Source: Amaranthus tricolor (taxonomy: Eukaryota; Streptophyta; Magnoliopsida; Caryophyllales; Amaranthaceae). Taken from it: a stretch of DNA of 64,000 nt. Within the stretch, counting starts at the first letter, position 1. Each line of letters begins with the position of its first letter. Where the stretch lies: positions 32,355,017-32,419,016 of the forward strand of contig NC_080048.1 of the NCBI RefSeq assembly GCF_026212465.1. The letters are read 5' to 3'. The notes under the pieces were generated by a model, which saw nothing but the letters and a program-made list of their open reading frames with translations, made no database searches and was not told the DNA's origin. Below are positions 27,501 to 38,635 of the stretch, piece by piece. Position numbers and translations under genes: made by a program.

Positions 27501-29410
27501 TAGAGCCTTTGCATGCTAGGGTAAACACAATGCTTGTATTCAACCTATTTAGTATATGTATGAAGTCTCTGACGTGTATTGGTTGTTCTTTGGAACCTGC
27601 TACGTGTTATCATACGACGTGCAGCAGGTTAACTGCAGGAGGGGGCTGGAGTGAGGATTCAGCATAGAACCCGTAACTATCAAGTCTAGACTTACTTTGT
27701 AATGAGTCTAAATAACTCAGTTTATGTAACCAAAGTTTATGATGTTTTTTTTTTTTTTATCTCGTACAATTTTAGTTAGTCTAGAGGCCGGTGGGCTCTC
27801 GAGTTGTATGTAAAGACTTCCGTTGATTTGTTTTGTTTTGTTTACCTTGTTGACCATATTCCTTTATCGTTGGAACGTTGACGATCCGAGTAAAGATGAG
27901 TTTTCTTGCGTCCGTTTGTGAGCCGGATTCATGTTCTCACATGATATTTCCGGGTCACTTAAACCGAGCTGTTACATATTGTCGTTTAGATTTAATAGGA
28001 AATAAAGCATTGAAATTTATATTTTTGTGATAAAAAAAAATGAAATGACAAAATCCCGTAGGTTTGGAAAATGGTGAAAAAAGGTGTTTTTGGAACATTT
28101 TTGGCTTTGAAATTAGGTTAAAAATACTTATACTATGTTATAAATTATGAAAATTGGTAACCGGGGGTTTTGCCACCTTCCGGACGCAACGATGAGGTCG
28201 GATTTTCAGTTTGACTATTTTAAATTGCGTTTCCGGACAGATTATGTATGCTGTCCTGTTTTGTGCATTTACCATGTTATAGTATGTGATGGATGTTCAT
28301 GATGTGTGTGGTATTCTAGGTGTGGGTGTAATTGTATGTGTGTGTTATGGTTGATTTGAGGAAAGTTTGTATGTGTGCTTATTTCCCGAATACGATTGAA
28401 CCTTGTAGGAAGTCGATTCGTGACCGAGAATTGAATAGGACGCTTGAGAGTTGGTTATCTTGCTTAAGGTATGTACACGCAGCGAAGTTCGCATTTAGTT
28501 CGATGTATCATATGATAATGGTATACAAAAGTAAAGTATGGATATATAGTACGAATAATGTTATCTTTCCGAATAAATAATTTTGATACATTGTTTTGAT
28601 AAGCAGAGGTAGTATGACCTCACTAACCTTAAAAGTGGACGTAGTATGACGTCAATTGGTGGAAATGAATTACTCGCGGTATATGGGGGCATTATGAGCC
28701 ACCGCGGGGGTATGCATACTTAACCATAGGCACCGAAGTAAGGCGAGTGTCTATGGTAGAGACTTGCTTAGGGGTTAGCTTCCCCTAATGTATTGTCTCA
28801 CTCTTGAAGTTTGGGGTTTAGTCCGGCATTATGGCCAGGAAAAGTACAGCAGTATGGCTGACTGACTCAATGAATCATTTGAAATTTATTAAAAAGTAAA
28901 TATTGAACTGTAGCCGACGTAAAGGTAAGTTGCCATTGTGCTTTATACTATAATGTTAATGTTATGAGAAATGTTTTTGCTGACGTGTACTTTTGGTCTT
29001 AACGACCCTGCGATGATGTTGTTTCCTATCTGGGCAATGACTAGCAGTAAGTTAAGTTGCAGGTCTGGGGAGTGAGGATTGGCCCTTGGAGAAATAAATC
29101 GTTAGAATACAGAAGTCTTGATAAGAACTTCTAATAAATTTTAAAGAATATTTGGTTTTATGAGGCGATTTCGTTCTCAAGTTGTAATAAGTAGATTTAA
29201 TTTTACGTTCTTATCTGCTGCTAAGAATTTCTTTTATCTAGTAGTTTATAATAACACTAATAGAACTCGATCCGCAACCTTTCCTTGTTTTCAAAAATCC
29301 GTTTTTATAACTGCCTTCTAACATCCTGGTTTGACTCGGACTACATTTACCTTTCTTTAAAAAGGTCGTCTTCTCTTTTCAAACGATCCGAGTTATTCCG
29401 AGATGTTACA
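24535..29410 (+). repeat. Chromovirus 3' LTR, interrupted by a solo LTR
   Basis: Begins TGTAACACCCCG after the polypurine tract and ends TTCCGAGATGTTACA. Its first 500 bp match the truncated 5' LTR (23091-23673) closely. The host LTR is split by 25344-27976. Downstream parts share words with the inner LTR (GGGGGTATGCATACTTA, TTCCGGACGCA), so the two LTR families are related. Confidence 0.9.
25344..27976 (+). mobile_element. Solo LTR, second Ty3/gypsy family
   Basis: A 2,633 bp LTR starting TGTAACACCCCGTAATTT and ending AAACCGAGCTGTTACA, flanked by exact 5 bp duplications TATTG (25339-25343 and 27977-27981). No internal region is present, so it arose by LTR-LTR recombination. It contains a degenerate tandem repeat (about 26000-26340, ctttaacaaaatttaatttgtt units) and two copies of a gacccgaacaggacgggcaacg motif at about 27344-27367 and 27443-27466. 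Small frames inside are not convincing genes. Confidence 0.93.
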
Positions 29411-32400
29411 ATCTTCACAAGGAGAACCAGCATTAGCACAAAGTTTGCCGGAGGTAGCAACAGGAGTAGCAACAGGATTACATTGAGACATACCAGCCTT
29501 TTCAAGAATTTCAGAGGCATACCTTTGTTGAGAGAGAAAGAGGCCTGTAGAAGTACGAGTAACAGCAATACCCAAGAAATAATTAAGAGGACCCAAATCC
29601 TTCATGGCAAATTCAGAGCTAAGTTTGGACATAATGAACTCACGAAGAGAATTTGAGGAAGCTGTGAGAATAATATCGTCCAAATATAATAGCAGATAAG
29701 CAATATCAGAGCCATGACAATAAACAAACAAGGAATTATCAGAAATGTTGTTAGAAAAGCCAATAGTAGTTGCAAAAGTAGCAAACCGGTGATACCAAGC
29801 ACGAGGAGCCTGTTTGAGACCATAAAGAGACTTACGAAGAAGACAAACATGATCAGGACGAGTAGAATCACGAAAACCCATAGGCTGATGCGTGTAAACA
29901 GTCTCAGTTAAATGACCATGTAAAAAAGCATTCTTAACATCAAGCTGATGAATAGACCAAGACCTGGAAAGAGCAATACTTAAAACAATGCGAATAGAAG
30001 CAGGTTTCACAACCGGACTAAAAGTCTCATCACAATCAATGCCTTCCCTTTAAGATTTACCATCACCAACAAGACGCGCTTTATGGCGCTCAAAAGAGCC
30101 ATCAGACTTGGTCTTGACATGAAATACCCACAAAGACCGAATGATATTAGTATTAGGAGGACGCAGCACCAAATCCCAAGTATGATTTTCAATTAAGGCA
30201 TCAAATTCTTCTTTCATGGCTAATTTCCAGTTCGGGTCACGAAGGACATGAAGAGGAGATTTGGATAAAGGTGAAAAGGAAACGGATAAAGCTTGAGAGT
30301 AGTATTTGGGATTGGGCTTGAAAATACCATGTTTACTTCGTTTAGTTATGCCGGTTGGTGTTGAAGGAGGATGTGAGGCAGGCCCAATAGAGAAGGGAGA
30401 GAAAGGAGTGGGTTGGTGGACTGGGCTGCGTGAGGCAGGCCCAGTTGAGGGTGGGAAAGAAGGGGAGGACTGGTTGGCTGCTGGACCGGATGGGGCTGGA
30501 CTGATTGGTGTAGGCCCAGTAGGGGAGGAAGAGGGAAGAGGGGATTGGGGTAGAACTGGGCTGCGTGAGGCAGGCCCAGTAGGGTAGGAAGAGGGAAGAG
30601 GATATTGAGGTAGAACTGGGCTGCGTGAGGCAGGCCCAGTAGGGGAGGGGGAAGATGGAGAGTGAGAAATGGCATTTGGGCCGGACAGAAAGGGAGGCCC
30701 ATCAGCTAAGGAAGATGGGCAGAAAGAGGAGGAGGGAGGTGTTGGGCTCAGAGATGGATTAGGCCCAGAAGGTGGTGTATGGGCTGTTTGAAGCAATTGA
30801 TGGTGAATATTATCATCTAAAAATTGGTAATTTAAGGAAGATGAGGTAGGAGATTGAGAAAAAGGAAAGGTGGTCTCATCAAAAAGAACATGTCGAGATA
30901 TAATGATTTTACGGGATGTGAGATCATAGCACTTGTAACCCCTATGAGAAGATGGATATCCTAAAAAGACACATGGAGAGCGTGGTTGAAGTTTGTGAAT
31001 GGTAGTAGAAGGAAAAAGAGGAAAACATAAACACCCAAAAACCCGTAGATGCGTATATGTAGGGGACTTACGATATAGAAAATGAGTGGGAGTGAGATTA
31101 CCAAGAAGCTTAGAAGGAAGAATATTGAGAAGATAAGTAGCCGTGTTTAAGGCGTGAAGCCAAAAAGACGGGGGAAGTGAAGCATGACACAAAAGAGTGC
31201 GAATGATGTTATTGATGGAGCGAATTTTGCGTTCGGATTTGCCATTTTGAGAAGATGTGTAAGGACAAGAAAAACGAAGTGAAATGCCCCGACTAGTACA
31301 AAATTGACGAAACATATTATTGTCAAATTCACCCTCGTTATCGCATTGGAAAGATTTGATGTTAAGCTCAAATTGGGTGTTAACAAAAGCATTGAAATTC
31401 ACAAATACATCATAAACTAGAGATTTGCGAAATAAAGGAAAAATCCAAAAAAAATTAGTATAATGATTAAGAAAAAGAACATAGTATTTATAACCCGATG
31501 GACCAGAAATAGGAGATGTCCACAAATCACTATGAATAATATCAAATGGTTTAGTACTCATAGACATAGAATTAACAAAAGGTAATTGAATGTGTTTCCC
31601 TAAAGGACAAGAATGACAAACAAAATGAGAATTTTTATTACATTGAATTAAACGGGAAGAAGACAAGGAACTTAAAATCGCATTCCCCGGATGTCCTAAA
31701 CGGGAATGCCAAATACTAGAAGAAATAGCGGAAAAGGCCGATGATGTGGAAGATGAAGGAGAAGCTCCATGAGTAGAAGGAAAAGGATAAAGATCACCCG
31801 TGCTATTAGATCTCAAAACGATGTTCCCCGTGGCCAAGTCCTTTACAGAAAAACCAAAAGGATCAAATTCAACGGAAACCATATTATCCTGAGTGAATTT
31901 ACGAACGAAAATAAGGTTTTTAATAAGTTTAGGTGCATGTAAGACATTTTTGAGGGTAAGGGATTTTTGGGAAGATGGAAAGGAAATATGCCCGTGACCA
32001 AGAACTGGAATTAAATTACCATTACCAACAACAATAGCATTATTGAATTGATGCGTTAAAGGAAAATAAGGAAGTAAAGTACCTTGAGAGCAAGTCATGT
32101 GAGATGTGGCACCGGTATCCATATAAAATTGCTCATCCGGAGTAGATAAAGAGAGAGTGTTCATAGCATGATCGATGTCCGTAGAAATATAATTCATAGA
32201 AGTATTACTTCCCGGTGTGATAACTTTGCGCCGGTCGTGGGCCAAGAAGACCATCAGAATACTCATTATTGTAAGAATGAGGAGGAGCCCAAGATGTAGG
32301 GGGAAAAGGGACAGCAGGTTGGGCCCAATTGTGGCTGGCCCAATTATGCCAATTAGGAGAAGGAGAAGAAGATGGGCCTGAGTAGTATCTGTTGGGCCGA

Positions 32401-32858
32401 AAATAAGTAGAAGACTTTGGCTTGTGTTGCTGCGGCTGCCAGGGAGCAGAATCAATGGCGGAGCCATGGTGGCTGCCATGGTGGATTCGGCCACCATGAC
32501 GAGTGTGGCGGTGGTCACCACGGTGGTGGGAAGAGCCGTGATTGTTAAAATGAATGGAATTTTCAGAAAACGAACCTTTGGTTGTGGTAGGAGAGGCCAT
32601 GGGAGAGAAAGAATAAAGAGAAAAAAGAAAAAATTAGTCGGGATAAAAAACCGAAGCTTCTGATACCATGTAATAATGACTCGGGTTGCCTTTCTCATTA
32701 ATGTTAATGTCAATATATACAAGATTGTCACTATATTTTAGGAAACTAAATATTTCCTAATATTCTACATAACCACAAAGATTATACAAAATAATGCAAG
32801 AAATCGAAGAGATATTATTCTAAGATATTCTAAGATATTCTAATATTCTAATAGTAAG

Positions 32859-33010
32859 TACTACAAAAATAGTAGCTCAAAAGTACTATGAAAATAGTTG
32901 GTACAAAAGGGTAAAATCTATGTCCAAAAAGAAAGGAAAAATAAAGTTAGAAGGAAACAACTAGTCTTAGATCAAACCGTCTTAATATGAAATAGATAAC
33001 TCAATCAGCT
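32859..33010. other. Short flank right of copia A
   Basis: No feature recognised. Confidence 0.3.
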
Positions 33011-33670
33011 TAATTATAATTTTTCTTAATATGAGCTCAATATTTTATCTATTTAAGGTCAGAATTGATACATTTAAGGTTAAAATTGAATTTTTCTATA
33101 AGTTATAACTGTTCGTAATTAATCACTTTAAGGTCTGAAACTCTGAATTGATCATTTTTAGATCAAAGTTGAAAATTTTTATAAAAAAGAAGACTTAAAT
33201 TTTTGGTCATTTCCAAGAATACTCATTAAATCAATTGACAAACATAATTCGAAATTGAAACTTCCTCCACCTTCACATATTGGATAAACAAATGTTACAC
33301 ATTCAACTTTATTTCCAGTAACATTATGAACAGATGTTGTTGAGGAAAGAACAATATCACTATTATTGATCGCAATATTTTAACATTATTATTGATAGTT
33401 TTATTGACCATTCATTTGTTGTTTGAAATTCATCCATAAAATGATAGAATAATACCATCTTATCAAATTTCGTTCTGAAATTATGAAAATAGAACCATAT
33501 TTAGGTAGAAATTGATCAATTTAACGTCAAAATTGATCACTTATAGGTCCAAATTTAAATTATTTATTTTAATTGATCTGCTTAAGTTTTACTTTACGTT
33601 GAAATTGATAACTTTAAAGTCAAAATTGATACATTCAAAGTCAAAATTGATACATTTAAGATCAAAATTG
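33010..33670. repeat. Degenerate tandem repeat, 'acatttaaggtcaaaattgat' type
   Basis: Drifting units of about 20-21 bp containing ttaaggtcaaaattgat, most regular at 33600-33670 and interspersed with unrelated AT-rich DNA. Similar wording recurs at 34530-35000. Confidence 0.6.
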
Positions 33671-34039
33671 ATAAATATTCAAAAATGAAAATAAATAAGA
33701 AAAACATATGATACTGCTGCACGTGCAAATTAGGCTTGCTCAAATTAATGGTGACGCCTTCCTAGTTTTGTGAAAAGGAAAATCGGAAGAAAAGGGATTC
33801 GTGGGTCGAGAGGAATAGCAGCTTGCAATTGGTGCATGTAAGTATTTGGAATTAGTCGCGCCTCGCGACGTGGTGCACGTGTCGCGCCACGCCTTCAGAT
33901 TTGTCCTGAAATTTGAGCGGCTACAGGTTCCAAATTGGGCCTTATTTTCCAAAGGCAATTTTCTTGGGCTTTGTGTATCACAAAGCTTTTCATGGATTTA
34001 ATTATTTACAAAATTTTGTATGGAACGGTTGTAGAAAAT

Positions 34040-34440
34040 TTAAACTAGATAAATAAAATTATCAAAAAAGCATATATTAAGCTATATTTCAACTTATTTT
34101 TAAATATAAGTGTCTAATTTTTAAATCTGAGGTATGGGTTATGTTCGCACTTACTAATTGCGAACAAAGGGTTTGATTCAAAAAAAAGCCAAAAAAGCTG
34201 TTCGCACTTACTAACTGCGAATAGAGTTGTTGGCTTTTTTTTTTTTTACCAAATATCCTATTCGCAGTTACTAACTACGAATAACTTCGTTGATTTTTTG
34301 ATTGTTTTGCCTTTATTCGCAGTTACTAACAGCGAACAACCGAACCTGAGCTCTGGGCCGGAGACACTTACATTTGGAAATAAGTTGAAATATAGCTTAA
34401 TGTATGCTTTTTTTTTGATAATTTTACTTATCTATTTCAA
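34040..34440. mobile_element. Foldback element with long inverted arms and a hairpin array
   Basis: The left arm (about 34046-34113) and right arm (about 34360-34440) are inverted repeats of about 70 bp; a shared core is gcata-attaagctatatttcaactt. Between them lie four copies of a TTCGCA-nnnTACTAA-GCGAA type hairpin at about 34144-34165, 34201-34221, 34261-34281 and 34317-34337. Foldback or Mutator-type MITEs have such long arms. The target duplication was not resolved. Confidence 0.6.
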
Positions 34441-34529
34441 AAATTCACAGTTGTATATGGATTCAACCACTCATAAATGACTAAATAGTCCGTGACTGAG
34501 TTTTATTTTTTAAAATTTTTTTAATACTT

Positions 34530-35000
34530 TTATACTAAATTTAAGACTCAAAACATCAAATTTAAGATCTAAATGGCTAAAATTAAGACTTAAAAGGTCA
34601 ATTTCAAGATTTAAGTCAATTTGATTTTTATTCTCAAATTTAGTATTATAATTTTTTTTTAAAAAAAAATTCTTATTCCAAAACTTAAAAGATCAAATCC
34701 AAGGCTTAAAAGACCTATTCCAAATGATATCTTGGATTTGACATTTTAACTCTCAAATTTAGATTGAAAAAAAATATATTAAAAAATTTTACTGATTAGG
34801 TGTTTGTTGAGGTTAATGCTTGAAATTGGCGTAGAGATTTTAAGCCTTAAACATTTTAACGGTTGAAGTAGTTAGTTAAAGATAAAATTAAGTCTTTGTA
34901 GAAATAATATTAAGGTTTGAAATAGGAGTTTTAAACCTTGAAATGAGTATTTTAAGTTTTAAAATGAATGTTTTAAGGCTTTTAACTTAGTTGTAATTTT
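34530..35000. repeat. Degenerate tandem repeat, 'aaatttaagacttaaaaggtc' type
   Basis: Loose repeats of about 20 bp built from 'aaatttaagacttaaaa' and, further right, 'ttttaagccttgaaatg'-like words. Clearly repetitive but strongly diverged. Confidence 0.55.
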
Positions 35001-35688
35001 ATTTTTTTTAAAAAAAAGTGATGAAATAGGCTGGTCGCATGTATATCGCGGCCTCAAAGGAGATCCATCGTTAATAATTAAAGTCTTTGGCTGGGCTTCA
35101 TTTTCCAAACAGATTATCATGTGCTTTTATTGTTAAAACATTTGGTTAGGTTATTAATTTAGCCTAATTAACCCCACTAATTTATCCCTAAATGAAAAGG
35201 GAAAGTGGGAAAAGTCATGGGATCATGGAAAAATAGGGGTTGTGATTCAACCTCTATAAACAGATCAAATGCAAGGATTTTTCACACTGAAATTCTATTG
35301 TCATTTTCTCTCTTCCCTTCCTAATTTCATTCTCCACAAGTTATTAAAAGTGAAGGAAATTAGCTATTTTTTTATTTTATTCTAAGTTTGTTCTATATAA
35401 TATTTTATTCTTTACCCTATTCAATTATATAGTACTTATAATTGAATGCAAATTGTTGTATCTCAAAAGTGCATTTTAAATTTTAAGCCTAAGCACCAAC
35501 TAAGTTGAATAATGCTTTTAGGAAAAGTAGATAGTTCCTCGGTTTGGTATCAAGTTTTCGAAGGCAATCTTGTCTAAATTTATCTTCAATTTTGGGTTGG
35601 TTTTATTTCAAGTTATTTATTAATTGTAAGTTTCAATTCATAGTATTTTGTAGTAGGGGTTAAGAATTGCAATTTCATTACGGTGCTT
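35000..35688. other. Intergenic, no gene seen
   Basis: AT-rich flank left of copia B. CT-rich stretches near 35300-35340 resemble a 5' leader but no open frame follows. Confidence 0.3.
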
Positions 35689-35693
35689 GTAAT

Positions 35694-37511
35694 CATTGGA
35701 AAATTTGCTTGCAATTCATTTCATGAATTGATGAATATATATAAAATGTAATTTATAGTTTCAGGAAACTAAATACTACAAACTAATAACCAAATCAGAA
35801 GATTTACAAAATATATAAGATATTATTTTGTTCAATGATATTCTATTCTAATACACCCCGCAGTCGAATCGGGAGGTTTGCGGACGCTGAGACTGGATCG
35901 AAAATCATCAAAGAGAATCTGAGGAAGGCCCTTGGTAAAAATATCGGCAATTTGATATCGAGATGGAACATGAAGTACACAAACATCCCCACGTTGCACT
36001 TTTTCCTGAACAAAATGTATGTCCATCTCGATATGTTTAGTGCATTGATGGTGAACTGGGTTGCCCGACAAATAAACAACACTAACATTATCACAATAAA
36101 AAAGAGTGGCTGTAGAAATGGGAAAATGAAGCTCAGGAAGTAAGTTACGAAGCCAGCAAGTCTCAGAAACAACATTAGCCACACCACGATATTCAGCCTC
36201 AACACTGGACTTAGAAATCGTAGGTTGGCGCTTAGCAGACCAAGAGATCAAATTATGACCGAGAAAAACACAGTAGTCAGAAGTAGAACGACGAGTGTCG
36301 GGATAACCGCCCTAATCAGCATTGGTGTATGATAATAGAGAAGAGATGGAGGACTTATATAGTTGCAGTCCATGATCAAGAGTACCGTTGACATATCAAA
36401 GAATGTGATGAAGAGAAGTCATATGTTCAACACGAGGATCATGTATAAAAAGACAGACTTGTTGAACAACATAAAAAATATCTGGACGGGTGAAAGTGAG
36501 ATACTGCGAAGCCTCAGCCAAGCTACGATACAGAGTAGGATCATTATAAGGAGAACCAACATTAGCACAAAGTTTACTAGAAGTAGTAACAGGAGTAGGA
36601 GCAGGCTTGCATTGAGACATGCCTGCTTTATCAAGAATCTCAGTAGCATATTTGTGTTGAGAAAGAAATAGACCTGCAGAATTTTGAGAAACAATGATGC
36701 CCAAAAAATAACCGAGAGGACCTAAGTCCTCATAGCAAACTCAGAACTCAATTTAGTCATAATAGATTGACGAAGTAAATCATATGAAGCAGTAAGAATA
36801 ATGTCGTCTACATATAACAAAAGATAGGCAATGTCGGACTCATGGCAATAAATAAAAAGAGAAGAATCAGAAATGCTGTTAACAAAACCAATAGTAGTCA
36901 CAAAATCAGCAAATCGTTGATATTAGGCTCGAGGAGCCTTCTTAAGACCATAAAAAGATTTTCGAAGAAGGCAAACATGATCGGGATGAGTAGGATCACA
37001 AAAACCCAAAGGTTGATGCATGTAGACAGTTTTAGTCAAGTGGCCATGAAGAAACGCATTTTTAACATCCAATTTATGAATAGACCAAGACTTGGACAAA
37101 GCAATACTCAAAACAATGCGAATGATAGCAGGTTTGACCATTGGGCTAAAAGTTTTATCACAGTCAATACTCAAATAATGCAAATGGTAGCAGGATTTTG
37201 TGGAGGAAGCCATAATAAAGACAAGAAAAAGGAAGAAAGACAAGAAAAAAGAAGGAGAAGAGACGGCTGCAGCCGTGAGAGGTGGTTGGCCGGTAGAAGG
37301 AGGGAGGCGGAAGCAAAAGAATCAAAAACCTAGGCAACTAATACCATATTGGAAAATGATTTGCTTGCTATTCATTTAATGAATTGATCAATATATACAA
37401 AATGTAATCTCTAGTTTTAAGAAACTAAATAACTACAAAATAATAATGAAAATCAAAAGATTTACAAAATATACAAGATATTATTTTGTTCAAAGATATT
37501 CTATTCTAATA
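35694..37511 (-). mobile_element. Ty1/copia element B, large internal deletion
   Basis: 1.8 kb element with duplications GTAAT at 35689-35693 and 37512-37516. LTRs are 35694-35853 and 37347-37511 and have diverged noticeably, so this is an older insertion. The primer-site-like TGGTATTAGTTGCC follows the 5' LTR. The outer terminus is TATTAGAATAG. Only RT and RNase H coding sequence remains; gag, protease and integrase are deleted. Its proteins are clearly related to copia A. Confidence 0.88.
35832..37243 (-). pseudogene. Copia B RT-RNase H remnant
   Basis: Minus strand. After a short leader (MASSTKSCYHL) the frame jumps straight into RT: DCDKTFSPMVKPA, KLDVKNAFLHGHLTKTVYM, SFYGLKKAPRA, then LLLYVDDIILTAS with the YVDD active site. 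It is broken by a stop at 36923, a frameshift near 36735 and stops near 36393 and 36313. RNase H follows (SVEAEYRGVANVVSETCW, YQIADIFTKGLPQ) to the stop at 35832. Confidence 0.85.
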
Positions 37512-37724
37512 GTAATCTCTTGAAATTTTTTTATTAATATAAAACACATAATATGTTTAGCATTGTATTTATACTTGGAGTAAGTCATAATGGCATAAAG
37601 GCCTTGAGAAAAAAGCAGGACGAGACAACTTAAAATCAAGTGCTCTTATGAACTCATCAACAATAAGTTTGTTCTAATATGTTTGATTGTAGCTAAAAGG
37701 TCAAAACACATTGATGCTTGATGA

Positions 37725-37925
37725 TTAGGGGTGTTCATAATTGGATACCCGGTATTTCGGGTATCCGAAAAGCTGGGTACCCAAAAAAGCCGGGTACCCG
37801 ATTAATCGGGTATCTATTTTAACAGCCCGTGTTCCGACTTGATTTATCAAGGTATCCGTATATCGAGTACCCGAATAAATCGGGTCGGGACAACGGGTAC
37901 CCGGATTTTTCGAACTTGTACCAAA
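37725..37925. mobile_element. hAT-MITE-like block rich in GGGTACCCG
   Basis: Begins TAGGGGTGTTCATAATTGG, a typical plant hAT MITE end, followed by many GGGTATCC/GGGTACCC words that form local palindromes. The matching right end was not identified. A second TAGG-N4-GTTCA start lies at about 38324. Confidence 0.45.
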
Positions 37926-38139
37926 GCTAGTTTCACAAAATCTGCATTTTAATCAACAAAACGATCCTTGATGAACTGGATGACCAGAATTTGCATACAA
38001 AACAACGGTGTGGCCTGTTGGGTATGTCGGAGTACTATAAATAGGCTTAGACATTGTGGTGTCAGAATTATTTGGTGCAACTTTGGTTTGTTTTCTTCTT
38101 TCAAAATTTTTCTTGTTTTAGGTTCTTTAAGTAATGATA

Positions 38140-38305
38140 AATTATATATGGAATCAAAGTCGATTTCCCAGTACTCAATGTCTTTGTCCTGCTGCAAGTT
38201 GAGGATAAATGCCACATTCTCGTTCAACATTAGTTGATCAATGTCTTCTGGCGTTCGAGGCTGTGAGCCGACAATCAAGTTATCAAATATTAAAGTGTAA
38301 TTCAT
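38140..38305 (-). pseudogene. Phosphoglucan phosphatase (LSF2/SEX4-like) exon fragment
   Basis: Minus-strand coding for about 55 residues strongly like the start of the dual-specificity phosphatase domain of LSF2/SEX4: GMNYTLIFDNLIVGSQP, EDIDQLMLNENVAFILNLQQ and DKDIEYWEIDFDSI. These enzymes remove phosphate from starch in plastids. The catalytic HCxxGxxR loop is absent; after DSI the similarity ends, though the frame runs on to 37949. No transit peptide or neighbouring exons are present. The block lies between two hAT-MITE-like starts, so it may be a captured exon rather than a gene. Confidence 0.7.
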
Positions 38306-38635
38306 TCCTAAACAGCCAAAGTCAATAGGCCCGTTCAAAAAAACCCAAACCCATTGACCTGACCTGTCGACTTGTATCTTAAATAACGGGTCATAAATCG
38401 GTAAAAATTATAAGTTACGAGTCGGATCACGGGCCACAAATTAATTTTATTCAGGTACCCGCTGACCCGTTTATTAAAGGGGATTTTTTGTATGTATTGT
38501 ATTTGTAATATGCCAACAATAGCAATCAGCACTAAATGGGTGAGCTTAATTAATCCTCCTTGTTCTCTGTATCACACTCACTCACCTTCAACATTCTCCG
38601 GTTCTTCCTCTCTCATTTCTCTCTCTCTCTCATTC

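Noticed and set aside
27380..27667. 95-codon frame inside the inner solo LTR
   Set aside because: Lies in repeated non-coding LTR sequence with duplicated motifs; no protein family recognised.
30306..30702. Plus- and minus-strand Gly/Pro-rich frames
   Set aside because: Shadows of the copia A linker between integrase and RT, which has Pro/Ser-rich repeats in its true frame.
30050..32731. 893-residue frame taken as a complete copia polyprotein
   Set aside because: Its first part runs back into the 5' LTR and leader in the wrong frame; the likely start is at 32600 in another frame with a later shift.
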